Origin: an uncultured Bacilli bacterium
GTDB lineage: Bacteria > Bacillota_I > Bacilli_A > RF39 > UBA660
Length of the DNA: 28,610 bases
Direction of reading: 5' to 3'
Assembly (NCBI GenBank): GCA_934096015.1
Contig: CAKOLD010000011.1
Span: 1-28,610, forward strand
The translations under genes were made by a program, and so were the position numbers. Under the pieces are notes generated by a model. That model was not told the DNA's origin and made no database searches. It was given only the letters and a program-made list of their open reading frames with translations. This document shows positions 14,198-22,409 of the stretch, one piece after another (the first letter of the stretch is position 1; every line of letters begins with the position of its first letter).

Positions 14198-15742
14198 TTA
14201 TTTTATAATGTAAGGATTTGTTTGAGTACCATTTCCACTTGTAATTTGTGCACTAGATGCTAAAGAAACTGCAGGACGAAAGTTGTTACTACCGCCATTC
14301 ACATTACTGCTGTGAATCCCGCCACGTCCATCCAAATAGAATGAGTAATCGTTAATCCCATCAAAAGTGGACGGTGAGAGAGCCCACCAAGGCCTTGACG
14401 AAGCATTATTACTTAAATAATAATTTGTATTGGAAGTTAGAATACTTGCATTCCCTCCAGCATATGCTACTTCATCTATTGTTAATGTGCTTACATACAT
14501 TGGCGCTTCACTACTTACATTCTCTACTGTTCTAAACTTATCTAATTTTGTTCCATTGCATTTTAATGTTGCACTATAGCCATCTTTATTATCTCCGTTT
14601 ATTCTACCATATGCATCATAATAGAATGGCGTTTGTGATAAATAATTGCTTGATGTATCAGTTAATAATGTATATGTATAACCTGAGTTTAAAGTTCCAG
14701 TTCTTGTATATGCTGTATCTCCTAAGCACCAATCTCCTGATTTTAATTTATCTAAATAACTTGCTAATTTTGTTGTTTGAAAATCATAAAAGGCTTTTAC
14801 CATTGAAGATGTATTACCTGTTACAGGATTTAAGTAATTCATTTTACTTAATGTGGTTCCTGATGTACTTTTACTTGTTCTATCATAACCATAATTCCCC
14901 TCTCCAATAAATGCTGTTGATGTATCACTGTCTGCTATTTCACTACAATCCTTTTGGGCGGCTAATGTCATTTTGACACTTCCATCTCCAGAAACTCTAA
15001 CAATTCTCCAACACATTCCTGCAAAGTTTACATAATTATTTTTTACATTTCCTCTAAAATAATATGAATCACCATAATCATCTTCTGTACTTGCTAGTAC
15101 TGCTTCAGTTTCACTACTTGCTTCTGCACCTGGCACTGTTAATGGTTTACTAATCGAATTATCGTTGCCAATTGCTTTTAATAATGTTCCTTCACTAGCA
15201 CTTTCAAATATAGTTCCTACTGCTTCATCTATATTTACTCTTAAACTTAAAGATTTACCCATATCAACTGATTGATCTACATCTGTTAAGTTAGCATAAG
15301 TTACCGTTATACTATAAGAATCTGTTGTTTTAGAATCTATACTTACTGCATTTACTATATAAGTTTCATTGGTTGGTATTTTTCCACTACTTACTTCAGT
15401 TTCTCCTTTCTTTAAAACGTATGTCCAATCTTCTGTTCTGGTAAATGTGTTAGTAATATTATCTAGTTTGATACTATAACTTATTGTATTTTCTCCAGTA
15501 TTTTGTACGCTAAATGTTTTAGTCGCAGTGTACCCTGGTTCTATTTCTTCTGTTGGTTCTATTACTCCGTCTCCATCCGCGTAGCTTACTTCTAGTTTCT
15601 TACTTGTTACACTTATACTTTTTTCTTTTGTGTTTCTACTTATTTTGGTTTTATAATAGGCATATGAAAATCCTATTAACATTATTGTTGCAAATACAAC
15701 TGTACTCATTACAAATATTATTTTTTTCTCATTATTTTCCAT
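14198..15742 (-). CDS. SipW-type surface protein with C-terminal DUF6273-like domain, under a G-tract promoter
   Basis: 514 residues. The N terminus has a hydrophobic core (about 9-25) ending FSYAYYKTK, the layout of SipW-cleaved or TasA-type signal regions. Residues about 45-175 form a TasA/camelysin-like beta domain with EPGYTATKTFSVQNTG, the usual 'PG-x-x-x...F-x-I/V-x-N-x-G' strand pair. The C-terminal half resembles DUF6273 domains of gut Firmicutes: CWRIVRVSGDGSVK, then WWALSPSTFDGINDYSFYL, then FRPAVSLAS and a final GTQTNPYIIK. Two cysteine-containing blocks may form disulfides. AAAGGAG lies seven bases before the start. It stands alone between two terminators. The promoter carries 12 G between -35 and -10, so on/off variation is predicted. 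Its DNA is clearly less AT-rich than its neighbours, most of all at 14275-14400. Confidence 0.85.
   Translation of the reverse strand: MENNEKKIIFVMSTVVFATIMLIGFSYAYYKTKISRNTKEKSISVTSKKLEVSYADGDGVIEPTEEIEPGYTATKTFSVQNTGENTISYSIKLDNITNTFTRTEDWTYVLKKGETEVSSGKIPTNETYIVNAVSIDSKTTDSYSITVTYANLTDVDQSVDMGKSLSLRVNIDEAVGTIFESASEGTLLKAIGNDNSISKPLTVPGAEASSETEAVLASTEDDYGDSYYFRGNVKNNYVNFAGMCWRIVRVSGDGSVKMTLAAQKDCSEIADSDTSTAFIGEGNYGYDRTSKSTSGTTLSKMNYLNPVTGNTSSMVKAFYDFQTTKLASYLDKLKSGDWCLGDTAYTRTGTLNSGYTYTLLTDTSSNYLSQTPFYYDAYGRINGDNKDGYSATLKCNGTKLDKFRTVENVSSEAPMYVSTLTIDEVAYAGGNASILTSNTNYYLSNNASSRPWWALSPSTFDGINDYSFYLDGRGGIHSSNVNGGSNNFRPAVSLASSAQITSGNGTQTNPYIIK
14275..14400. other. GC-rich segment encoding the variable-looking end of the DUF6273-like domain
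   Basis: By direct count 14281-14400 holds 58 G+C in 120 bases (48%), against 23/60 and 17/60 in the lines on either side and much lower values in most of the window. It encodes WALSPSTFDGIND through SNNFRPAVS, the part of the domain that carries the surface loops. Most codons end in C or T, many of them AAC, AAT, AGC or AGT. Confidence 0.6.
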
Positions 15743-15773
15743 ATCTTTACTCCTTTACTATAAGTACAATTTT

Positions 15774-15806
15774 TTTATAACATTTAGCCCCCCCCCCCCT
15801 TGTCAA
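15774..15806 (-). promoter_or_regulatory. Phase-variable promoter: TTGACA, 12-G tract, TATAAA
   Basis: On the minus strand, TTGACA (15801-15806), an A, twelve G (C run at 15788-15799), CTAAATGT, then TATAAA (15774-15779) with TG in extended -10 position. The spacer is 21 bases, too long for good activity. Loss of three or four G would bring it to 18 or 17. The sequenced state is therefore predicted weak or off. The design is like the poly-G porA promoter of Neisseria meningitidis. Only this surface-protein gene lies downstream before a terminator. Confidence 0.8.
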
Positions 15807-15810
15807 GACA

Positions 15811-15833
15811 TAAAAAAAGAAACATAAGTTTCT
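15811..15833 (-). terminator. Terminator of the signal peptidase/AAA+ operon
   Basis: AGAAAC/GTTTCT stem (15818-15823 with 15828-15833) with a four-base loop and seven U (A run 15812-15818). It isolates the operon from the G-tract promoter that starts five bases further on. Confidence 0.85.
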
Positions 15834-17037
15834 AATTTCCTATATTTAATTTATCTTTATTTGCAATTATTACTGGAATATTTTTGCAAGAATTAGTTTT
15901 TAAATTTTTGAATATGTGAGAAGTCTCATTATCGATTTTTTGTAGACTGAAAGCATAAGTGTCGTTATCATGATTTTTTAACCAATAGCATTCATTACTA
16001 GCTAGATATAAGAATGAATTATTTTTGAATATATAACTTGCATTATTTATATTATTTTCAATTGTTTTAGAGGCTCTATCACCATAATCAACTTTACCTA
16101 ATACATTATCTGATAATCCTTCTCTTTGCATAACTGTATTATCTAAATCTGTAGATATTACTTTTAAAATATCTTCAGTTGTTAAGTTTCTAGTGGTTGC
16201 TTGCCAATTAGATGTTATGTTTTGATATAAAGTATCAATTTCACTAAATGATCCAGTACTATAGTTATTTTCAAAACTAGGTAATAAGGTTACTGTAGTA
16301 TCTTTAATTTTATTTTTAGTATCAATTACATGAGTTTTAAGACATGTTTCACTTATGGAATTACAAGTAGTATTGTTTTTTACATCATATAATATTAATT
16401 TTCCTAAATCAAAATTATGATCAGGTTCATTATTATCACTATCAATTATTTGCTCTGCAATTAAACTTATTTCTAATTTTATTAATGGTGCAGAATTATT
16501 TGTTTCAACTTGATATTGATAGGCTTTATTTCCCCAAAGGCTATCTAATTCATCATTACCTGAATCAAGTGGCCAAGAAACTGATATTTTAAATTTATTT
16601 TCTGTTCCTTTACTTAAAACATAATTTTTATTTAATCCCATATTTATATGAAATGGGTATTCGTGAGCAATTTGATCTTCTATAAAATCAGACGAAGTAG
16701 TCTCAGAATCTATTAATTCTTTTTCATTTAATATTTTAACTGAGGAAATTTTATATTTAACACTTGCATCTGAATCTCCTTTATTATTTATTATAATTTC
16801 TTCTATTTTAGGTTCCATCCCTGGCTTAACATTATCTACAGAAATAGTGATATTTTTAGAGACCACTTCTGTTCCTTTAGTAAATTCTATGTACCAAGAT
16901 TTAACTGCAACTTCAGTTTCAATTTTTGATAGTCCACTATAAGCAAACCAAGCAAGAGTAACTGAAATAAATGAGATTATTGCAAATGTTAAAGACATAA
17001 TACTAAGTCTAATATTAATTTTTCTTCTTTTATTCAT
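15832..17037 (-). CDS. TasA/camelysin-like surface protein
   Basis: 401 residues. A basic start MNKRRKINIR and a hydrophobic core (about 11-28) end in SVTLAWFAYSG, the SipW-type cleavage pattern (A-aromatic-F/Y). A beta-rich domain follows with ITISVDNVKPGMEPKIEE and IIINNKGDSDASVKYKISS, the TasA-family strand pair around 'KPG' and 'N-x-G'. The C-terminal half (about 220-401) contains five Cys and a block YIFKNNSFLYLASNECYWLK of unknown fold. AGGAGGAGTAA precedes the start, 18 bases after the SipW-like peptidase, which is its likely processing enzyme. Last gene of the operon. Confidence 0.75.
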   Translation of the reverse strand: MNKRRKINIRLSIMSLTFAIISFISVTLAWFAYSGLSKIETEVAVKSWYIEFTKGTEVVSKNITISVDNVKPGMEPKIEEIIINNKGDSDASVKYKISSVKILNEKELIDSETTSSDFIEDQIAHEYPFHINMGLNKNYVLSKGTENKFKISVSWPLDSGNDELDSLWGNKAYQYQVETNNSAPLIKLEISLIAEQIIDSDNNEPDHNFDLGKLILYDVKNNTTCNSISETCLKTHVIDTKNKIKDTTVTLLPSFENNYSTGSFSEIDTLYQNITSNWQATTRNLTTEDILKVISTDLDNTVMQREGLSDNVLGKVDYGDRASKTIENNINNASYIFKNNSFLYLASNECYWLKNHDNDTYAFSLQKIDNETSHIFKNLKTNSCKNIPVIIANKDKLNIGN

Positions 17038-17055
17038 TTACTCCTCCTAGTTTTA

Positions 17056-17610
17056 TTATTTATTTCTTCTTTTTTCTTCGGCATCTAACATAAAGAATAG
17101 TATTTCAGATCCTATTACGTAAAATAGTGGAATTATTATGAATATAAGCATTCCATATTTTGTACTTACTAACTTATATACGAGTGATAAAGTTTTTACT
17201 TTATATTTAACCACTCCATATAATTGGTCTTCATATACTAATGGGTCTTCAATTAAGTTTGCTGTCCCTTTTGTTCTAAAAATATATTTACCATCTTCAG
17301 TTTTATTAATTCCCACAACTTTGTGAGTTATTACTTTATCTTTAAAGCTTCCAGCTTTTCCTAAATAACTTATAGTATCTCCAACTTGGATTTTAGATGG
17401 GGCTGTTTCTTTAGATATTAAGACATCTCCTATATCATAGGTTGGTTTCATACTTCCAGAAACAACGGTGAACATTCGATAATCAAAGAATGATATTTTA
17501 TTATTACTAAATCTTTGTAAGACTACGACAATTAGAAATAAAACAACAGCAATTCCTATAACCCAGTCAAAAATTTTCTTACTAATTTTTAAAAATTTAT
17601 TATCTTTCAT
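17056..17610 (-). CDS. SipW-type (ER-type) signal peptidase I
   Basis: 184 residues with one transmembrane segment at about 15-31 and another near the C terminus (about 150-172), the two-helix layout of SipW. The catalytic Ser53 lies in VVSGSMKPTYDIGDVLI; the general base is His96 (VITHKVVGI), as in ER-type enzymes, rather than the Lys of LepB/SipS. The TKGTAN...ED segment (about 113-122) matches the conserved TKGDAN...D, with Thr for the first Asp. It would cleave TasA-like proteins encoded on both sides. The start is three bases after the DUF2357-like stop with a poor ribosome-binding site, so translation is probably coupled. Confidence 0.9.
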   Translation of the reverse strand: MKDNKFLKISKKIFDWVIGIAVVLFLIVVVLQRFSNNKISFFDYRMFTVVSGSMKPTYDIGDVLISKETAPSKIQVGDTISYLGKAGSFKDKVITHKVVGINKTEDGKYIFRTKGTANLIEDPLVYEDQLYGVVKYKVKTLSLVYKLVSTKYGMLIFIIIPLFYVIGSEILFFMLDAEEKRRNK

Positions 17611-17612
17611 AA

Positions 17613-18743
17613 TTATAAGTAATCTTTAATCCTTTCCATGTATTCATCCATTTCTTTTTTAAATTTCTTTTTAACTGCTTCACTTCCTGATGATTGGATT
17701 TTCTTTTGTTTTTTAATTTCATCTGAAATAAATTTCATAAAATCATTTTCATCAATTTTAATACCAAGAGATAATAACAAAGAAATTATTTTATCAATTT
17801 CTTCAGCGCACATTAATATGGCATATTTTGATAATTTTTCTTTTTGTTCTCTTTTAGAAGCAGCAATTGAATCTAATATAAAATAGTTCATTAAAAATGA
17901 TCTGTCTAAAAATACTTTAACAATATTATTGCCATCAGTATCAAAATTTTCTCTTAAATTTTTAATGTCATTTAAATAATAATTTCTTAGGTAATCCCAT
18001 AATTTTACAGCTATTTGAAAGTTTGGGTTCTTAAGAATTATGTTTGTCTTTTTTACTTGACTATTTAAAATGGTAATATGGGCTTTATCTAAAGCTTTTA
18101 CCATTTCACTTTTTTGCCAACTTGTAATGTATTCTTTTACTTTTTTTATTCTTTTTTTAATATTTTTGATATCTTCCTCGATATTTTTATTAGTGTTATT
18201 ATCGGGAAGTGAGGTTGAAGTTATTTTTACTTCAATATTAACTTTTTCTTTTAAGGTTTCAGTGTCACCTTTATATTCTAAAACTTTCTTATTATTAACT
18301 TCTAAGTCTTCAAATAATTCTTCTTTTTCTAAAATAAATTTATTCATAACATATATTAATGAATATAAAAATCTATTTTCATATATGTTATATGTCTCTT
18401 CATTTCTTATATCAAGAATTTTATTGGGTTCAATATCTTGAGTTTTATCATTAATTTTAGAAATGTAGTTTGTATGTCTTGCTAAATCTTTAACACTTGC
18501 AACAGTAATTTTTTTAGCTTTTTCAACTTTTACTACAGTTTCTTCTTGAATTAATGCTAATTTAGGATTTCTTACTATTATATCAATAAAAGGACAAGCA
18601 TTTTCGATCTCGTCCATCCATTCAAATGAAAGGGAGTCTCCTAAATAGTCTGATTTGAAATGCATATCTGATTCAGTATTTTTCAAAAAAACTTTAGCAT
18701 TTTCATTTAGTTTATCATCAACTAAACTTTCTATTTTAGTCAT
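17613..18743 (-). CDS. DUF2357-like partner of the McrB-type ATPase, no nuclease motif seen
   Basis: 376 residues, soluble. The region PFIDIIVRNPKLALIQEE (about 51-68), VKDLARHTNYI and especially RNEETYNIYENRFLYSLI (about 113-130) resembles DUF2357, the domain that accompanies McrB-like ATPases in many McrBC-type systems, where the R..E-Y...ENRF motif is its best mark. A charged coiled-coil stretch follows (about 185-215), then helices with FLDRSFLMNYFILDS. I see no PD-(D/E)xK nuclease motif, which such partners often carry at the C terminus; the tail is instead Lys/Glu-rich. AAGGAAGGG lies before the start, 18 bases after the ATPase gene. In this setting it may regulate the ATPase rather than cut DNA. 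Confidence 0.6.
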   Translation of the reverse strand: MTKIESLVDDKLNENAKVFLKNTESDMHFKSDYLGDSLSFEWMDEIENACPFIDIIVRNPKLALIQEETVVKVEKAKKITVASVKDLARHTNYISKINDKTQDIEPNKILDIRNEETYNIYENRFLYSLIYVMNKFILEKEELFEDLEVNNKKVLEYKGDTETLKEKVNIEVKITSTSLPDNNTNKNIEEDIKNIKKRIKKVKEYITSWQKSEMVKALDKAHITILNSQVKKTNIILKNPNFQIAVKLWDYLRNYYLNDIKNLRENFDTDGNNIVKVFLDRSFLMNYFILDSIAASKREQKEKLSKYAILMCAEEIDKIISLLLSLGIKIDENDFMKFISDEIKKQKKIQSSGSEAVKKKFKKEMDEYMERIKDYL

Positions 18744-18761
18744 TAATATCCCTTCCTTTTA

Positions 18762-20264
18762 TTATATACTCTTCTTTAAGGTTTCTAAGTAAAATATGCA
18801 TTCTTTCATGACGCCTTTTCCTACTCTTTTATTTAAGAATGATATAAATGGATCTATTTCATCTCTAATAAAAGATACACTTAATTGGTCAAATTTCCTT
18901 AGAATTTTTTTGGCAATAAAGTAATCTATACCGTCAATTTCATTACCACCACAGCCTACATATACTGCAACAAATGTATTTAGTTGCTTCATAATACGAT
19001 TACCGAAAGAAATTCTAAAATGTTTTATAACATAATCATCTATTTCGTTTACTAATTCTAAATTTGGTTTAGATACTGGATGTTTTTCAATTGCATCTTG
19101 AAATAAGCTTTCTAAATAAGTTGAGTTTAAATTTAAAGCTTCTTGTTCTCTACATTCAAAAGGATCAACTTTAGTATTAATATCTATTGGCATAGCACGG
19201 TCATAAACTTTATCTGTAACCATGAATGTTGAGTCATCATTATTGATAGTACCTATATACCAAATGTTTCCTGGTAATTTTAGCTTACCATTTAATATTT
19301 TTTTAGGGTCTTTGTCCCAAGCACTTGGAACTAAGTCAACAATCCATTCATTTCTATTTGGCATTTCTAGTATTGATAAAAGATCTGCAAAGTAGTATTC
19401 AACTCTAGCTAGATTCATTTCATCTAGAATAATTGTATGGATGTTATCATCAAATCCAGCTGTGTATATTTCTCCTAAAGCTTTTGTTTCTGTAAATTTC
19501 TTCGTAAATTCATTAAAGTATCCTAGGAAGTCTGATTTATCTCTCCATGATGGTTCTACTGATACTACACAAGAATCTATATTAACAAATTTTCCCCAAG
19601 CATATGCAAGTGATGTTTTACCTGTTCCAGATATACCTTGTAATATTATTAATTTACCACATGCTAATCCAGCAAAAAATGGTCTTAATATGTCATAATC
19701 ATAATATAGTTTAAGTTGGCTAGCAGCAAAACATCTAAAGTCTTCAATAATTTCTGTTAAATTTTCTGAATTATTATATTTCTTAACTTTATAATTAGCA
19801 TAAGCTTCATCAATTGAAACAAGTTTTGGGAATCTGATATTAGGATCTGTTTTCTTTTCATCTTCTTTTTCTTGTTCTTCAGCATTTTCTTCTTCATTAG
19901 GATTTAATCCTAATTGGGAAACTTTCATAGCCATTATTTTTTCTTTTTCTTTCATTAGTTTTCTTACTTGATCGTGTAAGTCGTTTATTTCATTTAACAA
20001 ATCATCTTTATTTAAATTTTTATCCGTTTTTCTTATCATTTTCTTTATGAAAAGTACAATAAGTCCAATCACTAATAAAATTATAATTACTAATATAGCT
20101 ACTCCTATATATAGAAATATTTTTTCTCCATTACTAAAAGTATCTTTATAACTGTTTATTACTTTAGCATATGCTTTAAAGTCAAACATTCTTTTAATAC
20201 CAGTAAATAATCCATCAAAAAATACTGATAAAAATTCGTAAAAAAATCTTAAAAAGGTATTCAT
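18762..20264 (-). CDS. Membrane-anchored McrB-type AAA+ ATPase
   Basis: 500 residues. An amphipathic N terminus (1-28) and one strong transmembrane helix (about 49-73) are followed by a charged coiled coil (about 82-112) and an acidic linker (about 122-140). The AAA+ domain has Walker A GISGTGKT (210-217), the McrB-like VEPSWRDKSDFLGYFN (about 236-251), Walker B TIILDEMNLARVEYYFADLL (277-296), IGTINNDDST (about 337-346) and an arginine in YDRAMPI. McrB itself is soluble and GTP-dependent with an N-terminal DNA-binding domain; that domain is absent here and replaced by a membrane anchor. It starts one base after the peptidase fusion gene and is followed by the DUF2357-like gene, so the three act together. 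Work at the membrane, not on DNA, is inferred. Confidence 0.85.
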   Translation of the reverse strand: MNTFLRFFYEFLSVFFDGLFTGIKRMFDFKAYAKVINSYKDTFSNGEKIFLYIGVAILVIIILLVIGLIVLFIKKMIRKTDKNLNKDDLLNEINDLHDQVRKLMKEKEKIMAMKVSQLGLNPNEEENAEEQEKEDEKKTDPNIRFPKLVSIDEAYANYKVKKYNNSENLTEIIEDFRCFAASQLKLYYDYDILRPFFAGLACGKLIILQGISGTGKTSLAYAWGKFVNIDSCVVSVEPSWRDKSDFLGYFNEFTKKFTETKALGEIYTAGFDDNIHTIILDEMNLARVEYYFADLLSILEMPNRNEWIVDLVPSAWDKDPKKILNGKLKLPGNIWYIGTINNDDSTFMVTDKVYDRAMPIDINTKVDPFECREQEALNLNSTYLESLFQDAIEKHPVSKPNLELVNEIDDYVIKHFRISFGNRIMKQLNTFVAVYVGCGGNEIDGIDYFIAKKILRKFDQLSVSFIRDEIDPFISFLNKRVGKGVMKECIFYLETLKKSI

Positions 20265-20265
20265 A

Positions 20266-22272
20266 TTACTCTCCCCCTACATAGTTTCCCGTTTTATCTA
20301 AAATATCATCAAATATTACATTTTCTAACAATTCTTTTGGTATTGAATTGTAAATTTCTGTTGATGCTTTTTTCTTTTTACCTACAAATATATATTTTGC
20401 TAGGAATAAATCTTTCTTTTCTTGTTCACTAAGTTCTTTTTCTTGTTCTATACTTATTGCAAATCGGAAACCTAGTTTCATCATTTTCTTAATAGTTTTT
20501 CTATTTTGTTTGAAATCTTCTTCTTTTAATAAAATAATTAAACTATTTTTGACAAATTCGTCGTCTAACTTTTCTATTATATTATTTAATTTATTGTCTT
20601 TTTCATATAAAGTATTGGGTAAATAAATTATATATTTTTCTTTGGTATTAAAAGAAAACATATTTTTTACTAATTTACTTAGAAGAAGACTTACTAGGAT
20701 AATTATTTTGTCTTCGGCAATTACTCCTTCACTATATGTTTTATCTACAATATAGTCACTATAAGTTTTACTAAATGTTATGTTGTGTTCTAAATTTATT
20801 CCATATAGATTTTTCTTATGAGTTATTTCAGTAAACTTTAATTCAAACATACCTGTTTCTAATTTTTCTAAACTTTGTTTTATCATTCCGGTATGAATTT
20901 TTTGAACTTTTAAAATTTTATTTACTGATAATACAAGATCTTCTTGCTCACTATATTCTGGAAGAAATTTAATAATTTCGTTTTTATATAATTCTCTTTT
21001 CGCTTTTATATCCATATCCATAAGATTATAATGATCTAAACCAATTATTACGAAAAAGATATTTAATATTTTATTAACTTTATCTTTATATTTTAAGTCA
21101 GTTCCTTTATACTTTTTAGCAAGTTTTGGAGCTTCTTCTTTTAAAACTTCTCTCGTTAATTTAATAGCATTACGACCATTATACATAGTATTTATATTAC
21201 CAGAGTAGTTATAATATTTGGCATCAATATACAAATCTAATAATTGATCTTTTATTGTGGCTTCATTTACTTTTATTTTCTTATCAACATTTAAAATATC
21301 AATTATTTCGTTTAGTTCAAGTTTTTTTATGTATAGAGATTTATCAAGTATACTATTAAATCTCTTTTTGCGCTCTTTTAGCATTTCTAAATTGCTTTCA
21401 ATTAAACTTTGTTCATCTTCTTCAGTTTCTTCTAAAGCATTTATTTTTTTAGTTTCTTTTTTATTGTCTTCTACTTCTGTTTTGGCTATTTTCAAATAGG
21501 TCTCATCTAATTCGGATTCATCAACATTTACCATTCTAAAGAACATAGTTTTATCTAATTCTTCTTCCGAATGATGTTCTAAAACGTCAGTTTCTCCATC
21601 TATTTCATTGTCTTCTTCGGTATCAATATCATTTTCAGTAGATAATGGTTCTACTTCTTCTATTTTTATTTCTTTAATAGGATTTAGTTCTTCTTCTAAA
21701 TCATTTGTATTTTGATCCATTTGGGAATTAGTATCATTAGTTTTTTTCTTTTTTAAGATATCAAAGATTTTTGCAAATCTTTTTTTGTTAGAATCAAAAT
21801 TAATTACAGATACAACTACAAGTAACATAAATAGAACGATTGGGTTTAAAATAGTTTTTTTAATAAGTCCAAAATGAGGTAATATTTTGACAACTTTTCC
21901 AACTATTTGATTTTTACTAATAGCTTCATCTTTAGCGTTGTTGGCATCTCCCTTAGTAACGTAAGTATTTTTATAAACTTCTACTACTCTATGTGTTACA
22001 AAACTATTATTTTTCTTAAATGTTACAATATCGTTTAATTTTATATCATCAGAATATTTTACTATTATCCAGTCACCTATATTAATTTCATTTTTCATAC
22101 TTCCAGTTTGGACTTCAAATAAAGAGTATCCAAAAAAACTTGAATGATCATTTCCTAATATCTTTGTTTGAATATTGTTATAGATGAATACTAATAAAAT
22201 TAGACCTAATAAAAACATTAAAACATCTAAAATTATATTCAAGATTCTTTCTTTTAGGGAATTTTTGCACAT
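20266..22272 (-). CDS. ER-type signal peptidase I fused to a large cytoplasmic domain
   Basis: 668 residues from the ATG at 22272; a TTG two codons upstream is also possible, and neither has a strong ribosome-binding site. The N-terminal 160 residues form a complete SipW-like peptidase: first helix (about 13-31), catalytic Ser58 in VQTGSMKNEINIGDWII, His94 in FVTHRVVEV, TKGDANNAKDE (106-116), and a second helix (about 142-158). After it come an acidic, low-complexity linker (about 180-300) and a roughly 370-residue C-terminal part that I do not recognise. Its last third, with YIIYLPNTLYEK and IKKMMKLGFRFAISIE, faintly recalls a degenerate EAL-like barrel, but no EAL or catalytic acids are seen. 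The tail is predicted cytoplasmic, where it could meet the ATPase encoded next. Confidence 0.8.
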   Translation of the reverse strand: MCKNSLKERILNIILDVLMFLLGLILLVFIYNNIQTKILGNDHSSFFGYSLFEVQTGSMKNEINIGDWIIVKYSDDIKLNDIVTFKKNNSFVTHRVVEVYKNTYVTKGDANNAKDEAISKNQIVGKVVKILPHFGLIKKTILNPIVLFMLLVVVSVINFDSNKKRFAKIFDILKKKKTNDTNSQMDQNTNDLEEELNPIKEIKIEEVEPLSTENDIDTEEDNEIDGETDVLEHHSEEELDKTMFFRMVNVDESELDETYLKIAKTEVEDNKKETKKINALEETEEDEQSLIESNLEMLKERKKRFNSILDKSLYIKKLELNEIIDILNVDKKIKVNEATIKDQLLDLYIDAKYYNYSGNINTMYNGRNAIKLTREVLKEEAPKLAKKYKGTDLKYKDKVNKILNIFFVIIGLDHYNLMDMDIKAKRELYKNEIIKFLPEYSEQEDLVLSVNKILKVQKIHTGMIKQSLEKLETGMFELKFTEITHKKNLYGINLEHNITFSKTYSDYIVDKTYSEGVIAEDKIIILVSLLLSKLVKNMFSFNTKEKYIIYLPNTLYEKDNKLNNIIEKLDDEFVKNSLIILLKEEDFKQNRKTIKKMMKLGFRFAISIEQEKELSEQEKKDLFLAKYIFVGKKKKASTEIYNSIPKELLENVIFDDILDKTGNYVGGE

Positions 22273-22312
22273 AGCCAAATCACAACTTTCTAGTATCTTA
22301 TCTTACTATATA

Positions 22313-22341
22313 ATCTTAACATATTAATCGACTTATTACAA
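22313..22341 (-). promoter_or_regulatory. Promoter candidate for the peptidase-fusion/AAA+ operon
   Basis: TTGTAA (22336-22341), 17 bases, TAAGAT (22313-22318) preceded by TGT. Each hexamer has four consensus bases, helped by the extended -10. It lies in a 130-base gap just after the previous terminator. Confidence 0.45.
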
Positions 22342-22364
22342 CAAAATAAGACTAAATTTTTTTA

Positions 22365-22394
22365 TAAAAAAACTGCTAGATAAATTCTAACAGT
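22365..22394 (-). terminator. Terminator after the inactive signal peptidase homologue
   Basis: A nine-base stem with one G-U pair (22372-22380 with 22386-22394), five-base loop, followed on the minus strand by a U run (A run 22366-22371). It separates the upstream surface-protein unit from the fusion peptidase operon. Confidence 0.8.
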
Positions 22395-22409
22395 ATTTAT
22401 TTTATTACT

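Noticed and set aside
14198..14400. Complete diversity-generating retroelement
   Set aside because: No reverse transcriptase, accessory gene or template repeat is in the window; only the GC-rich variable-looking segment is kept, as a hypothesis.
17613..20264. McrBC-type restriction system
   Set aside because: The ATPase lacks a DNA-recognition domain and is membrane-anchored, the partner shows no nuclease motif, and the neighbours are signal peptidases and surface proteins.
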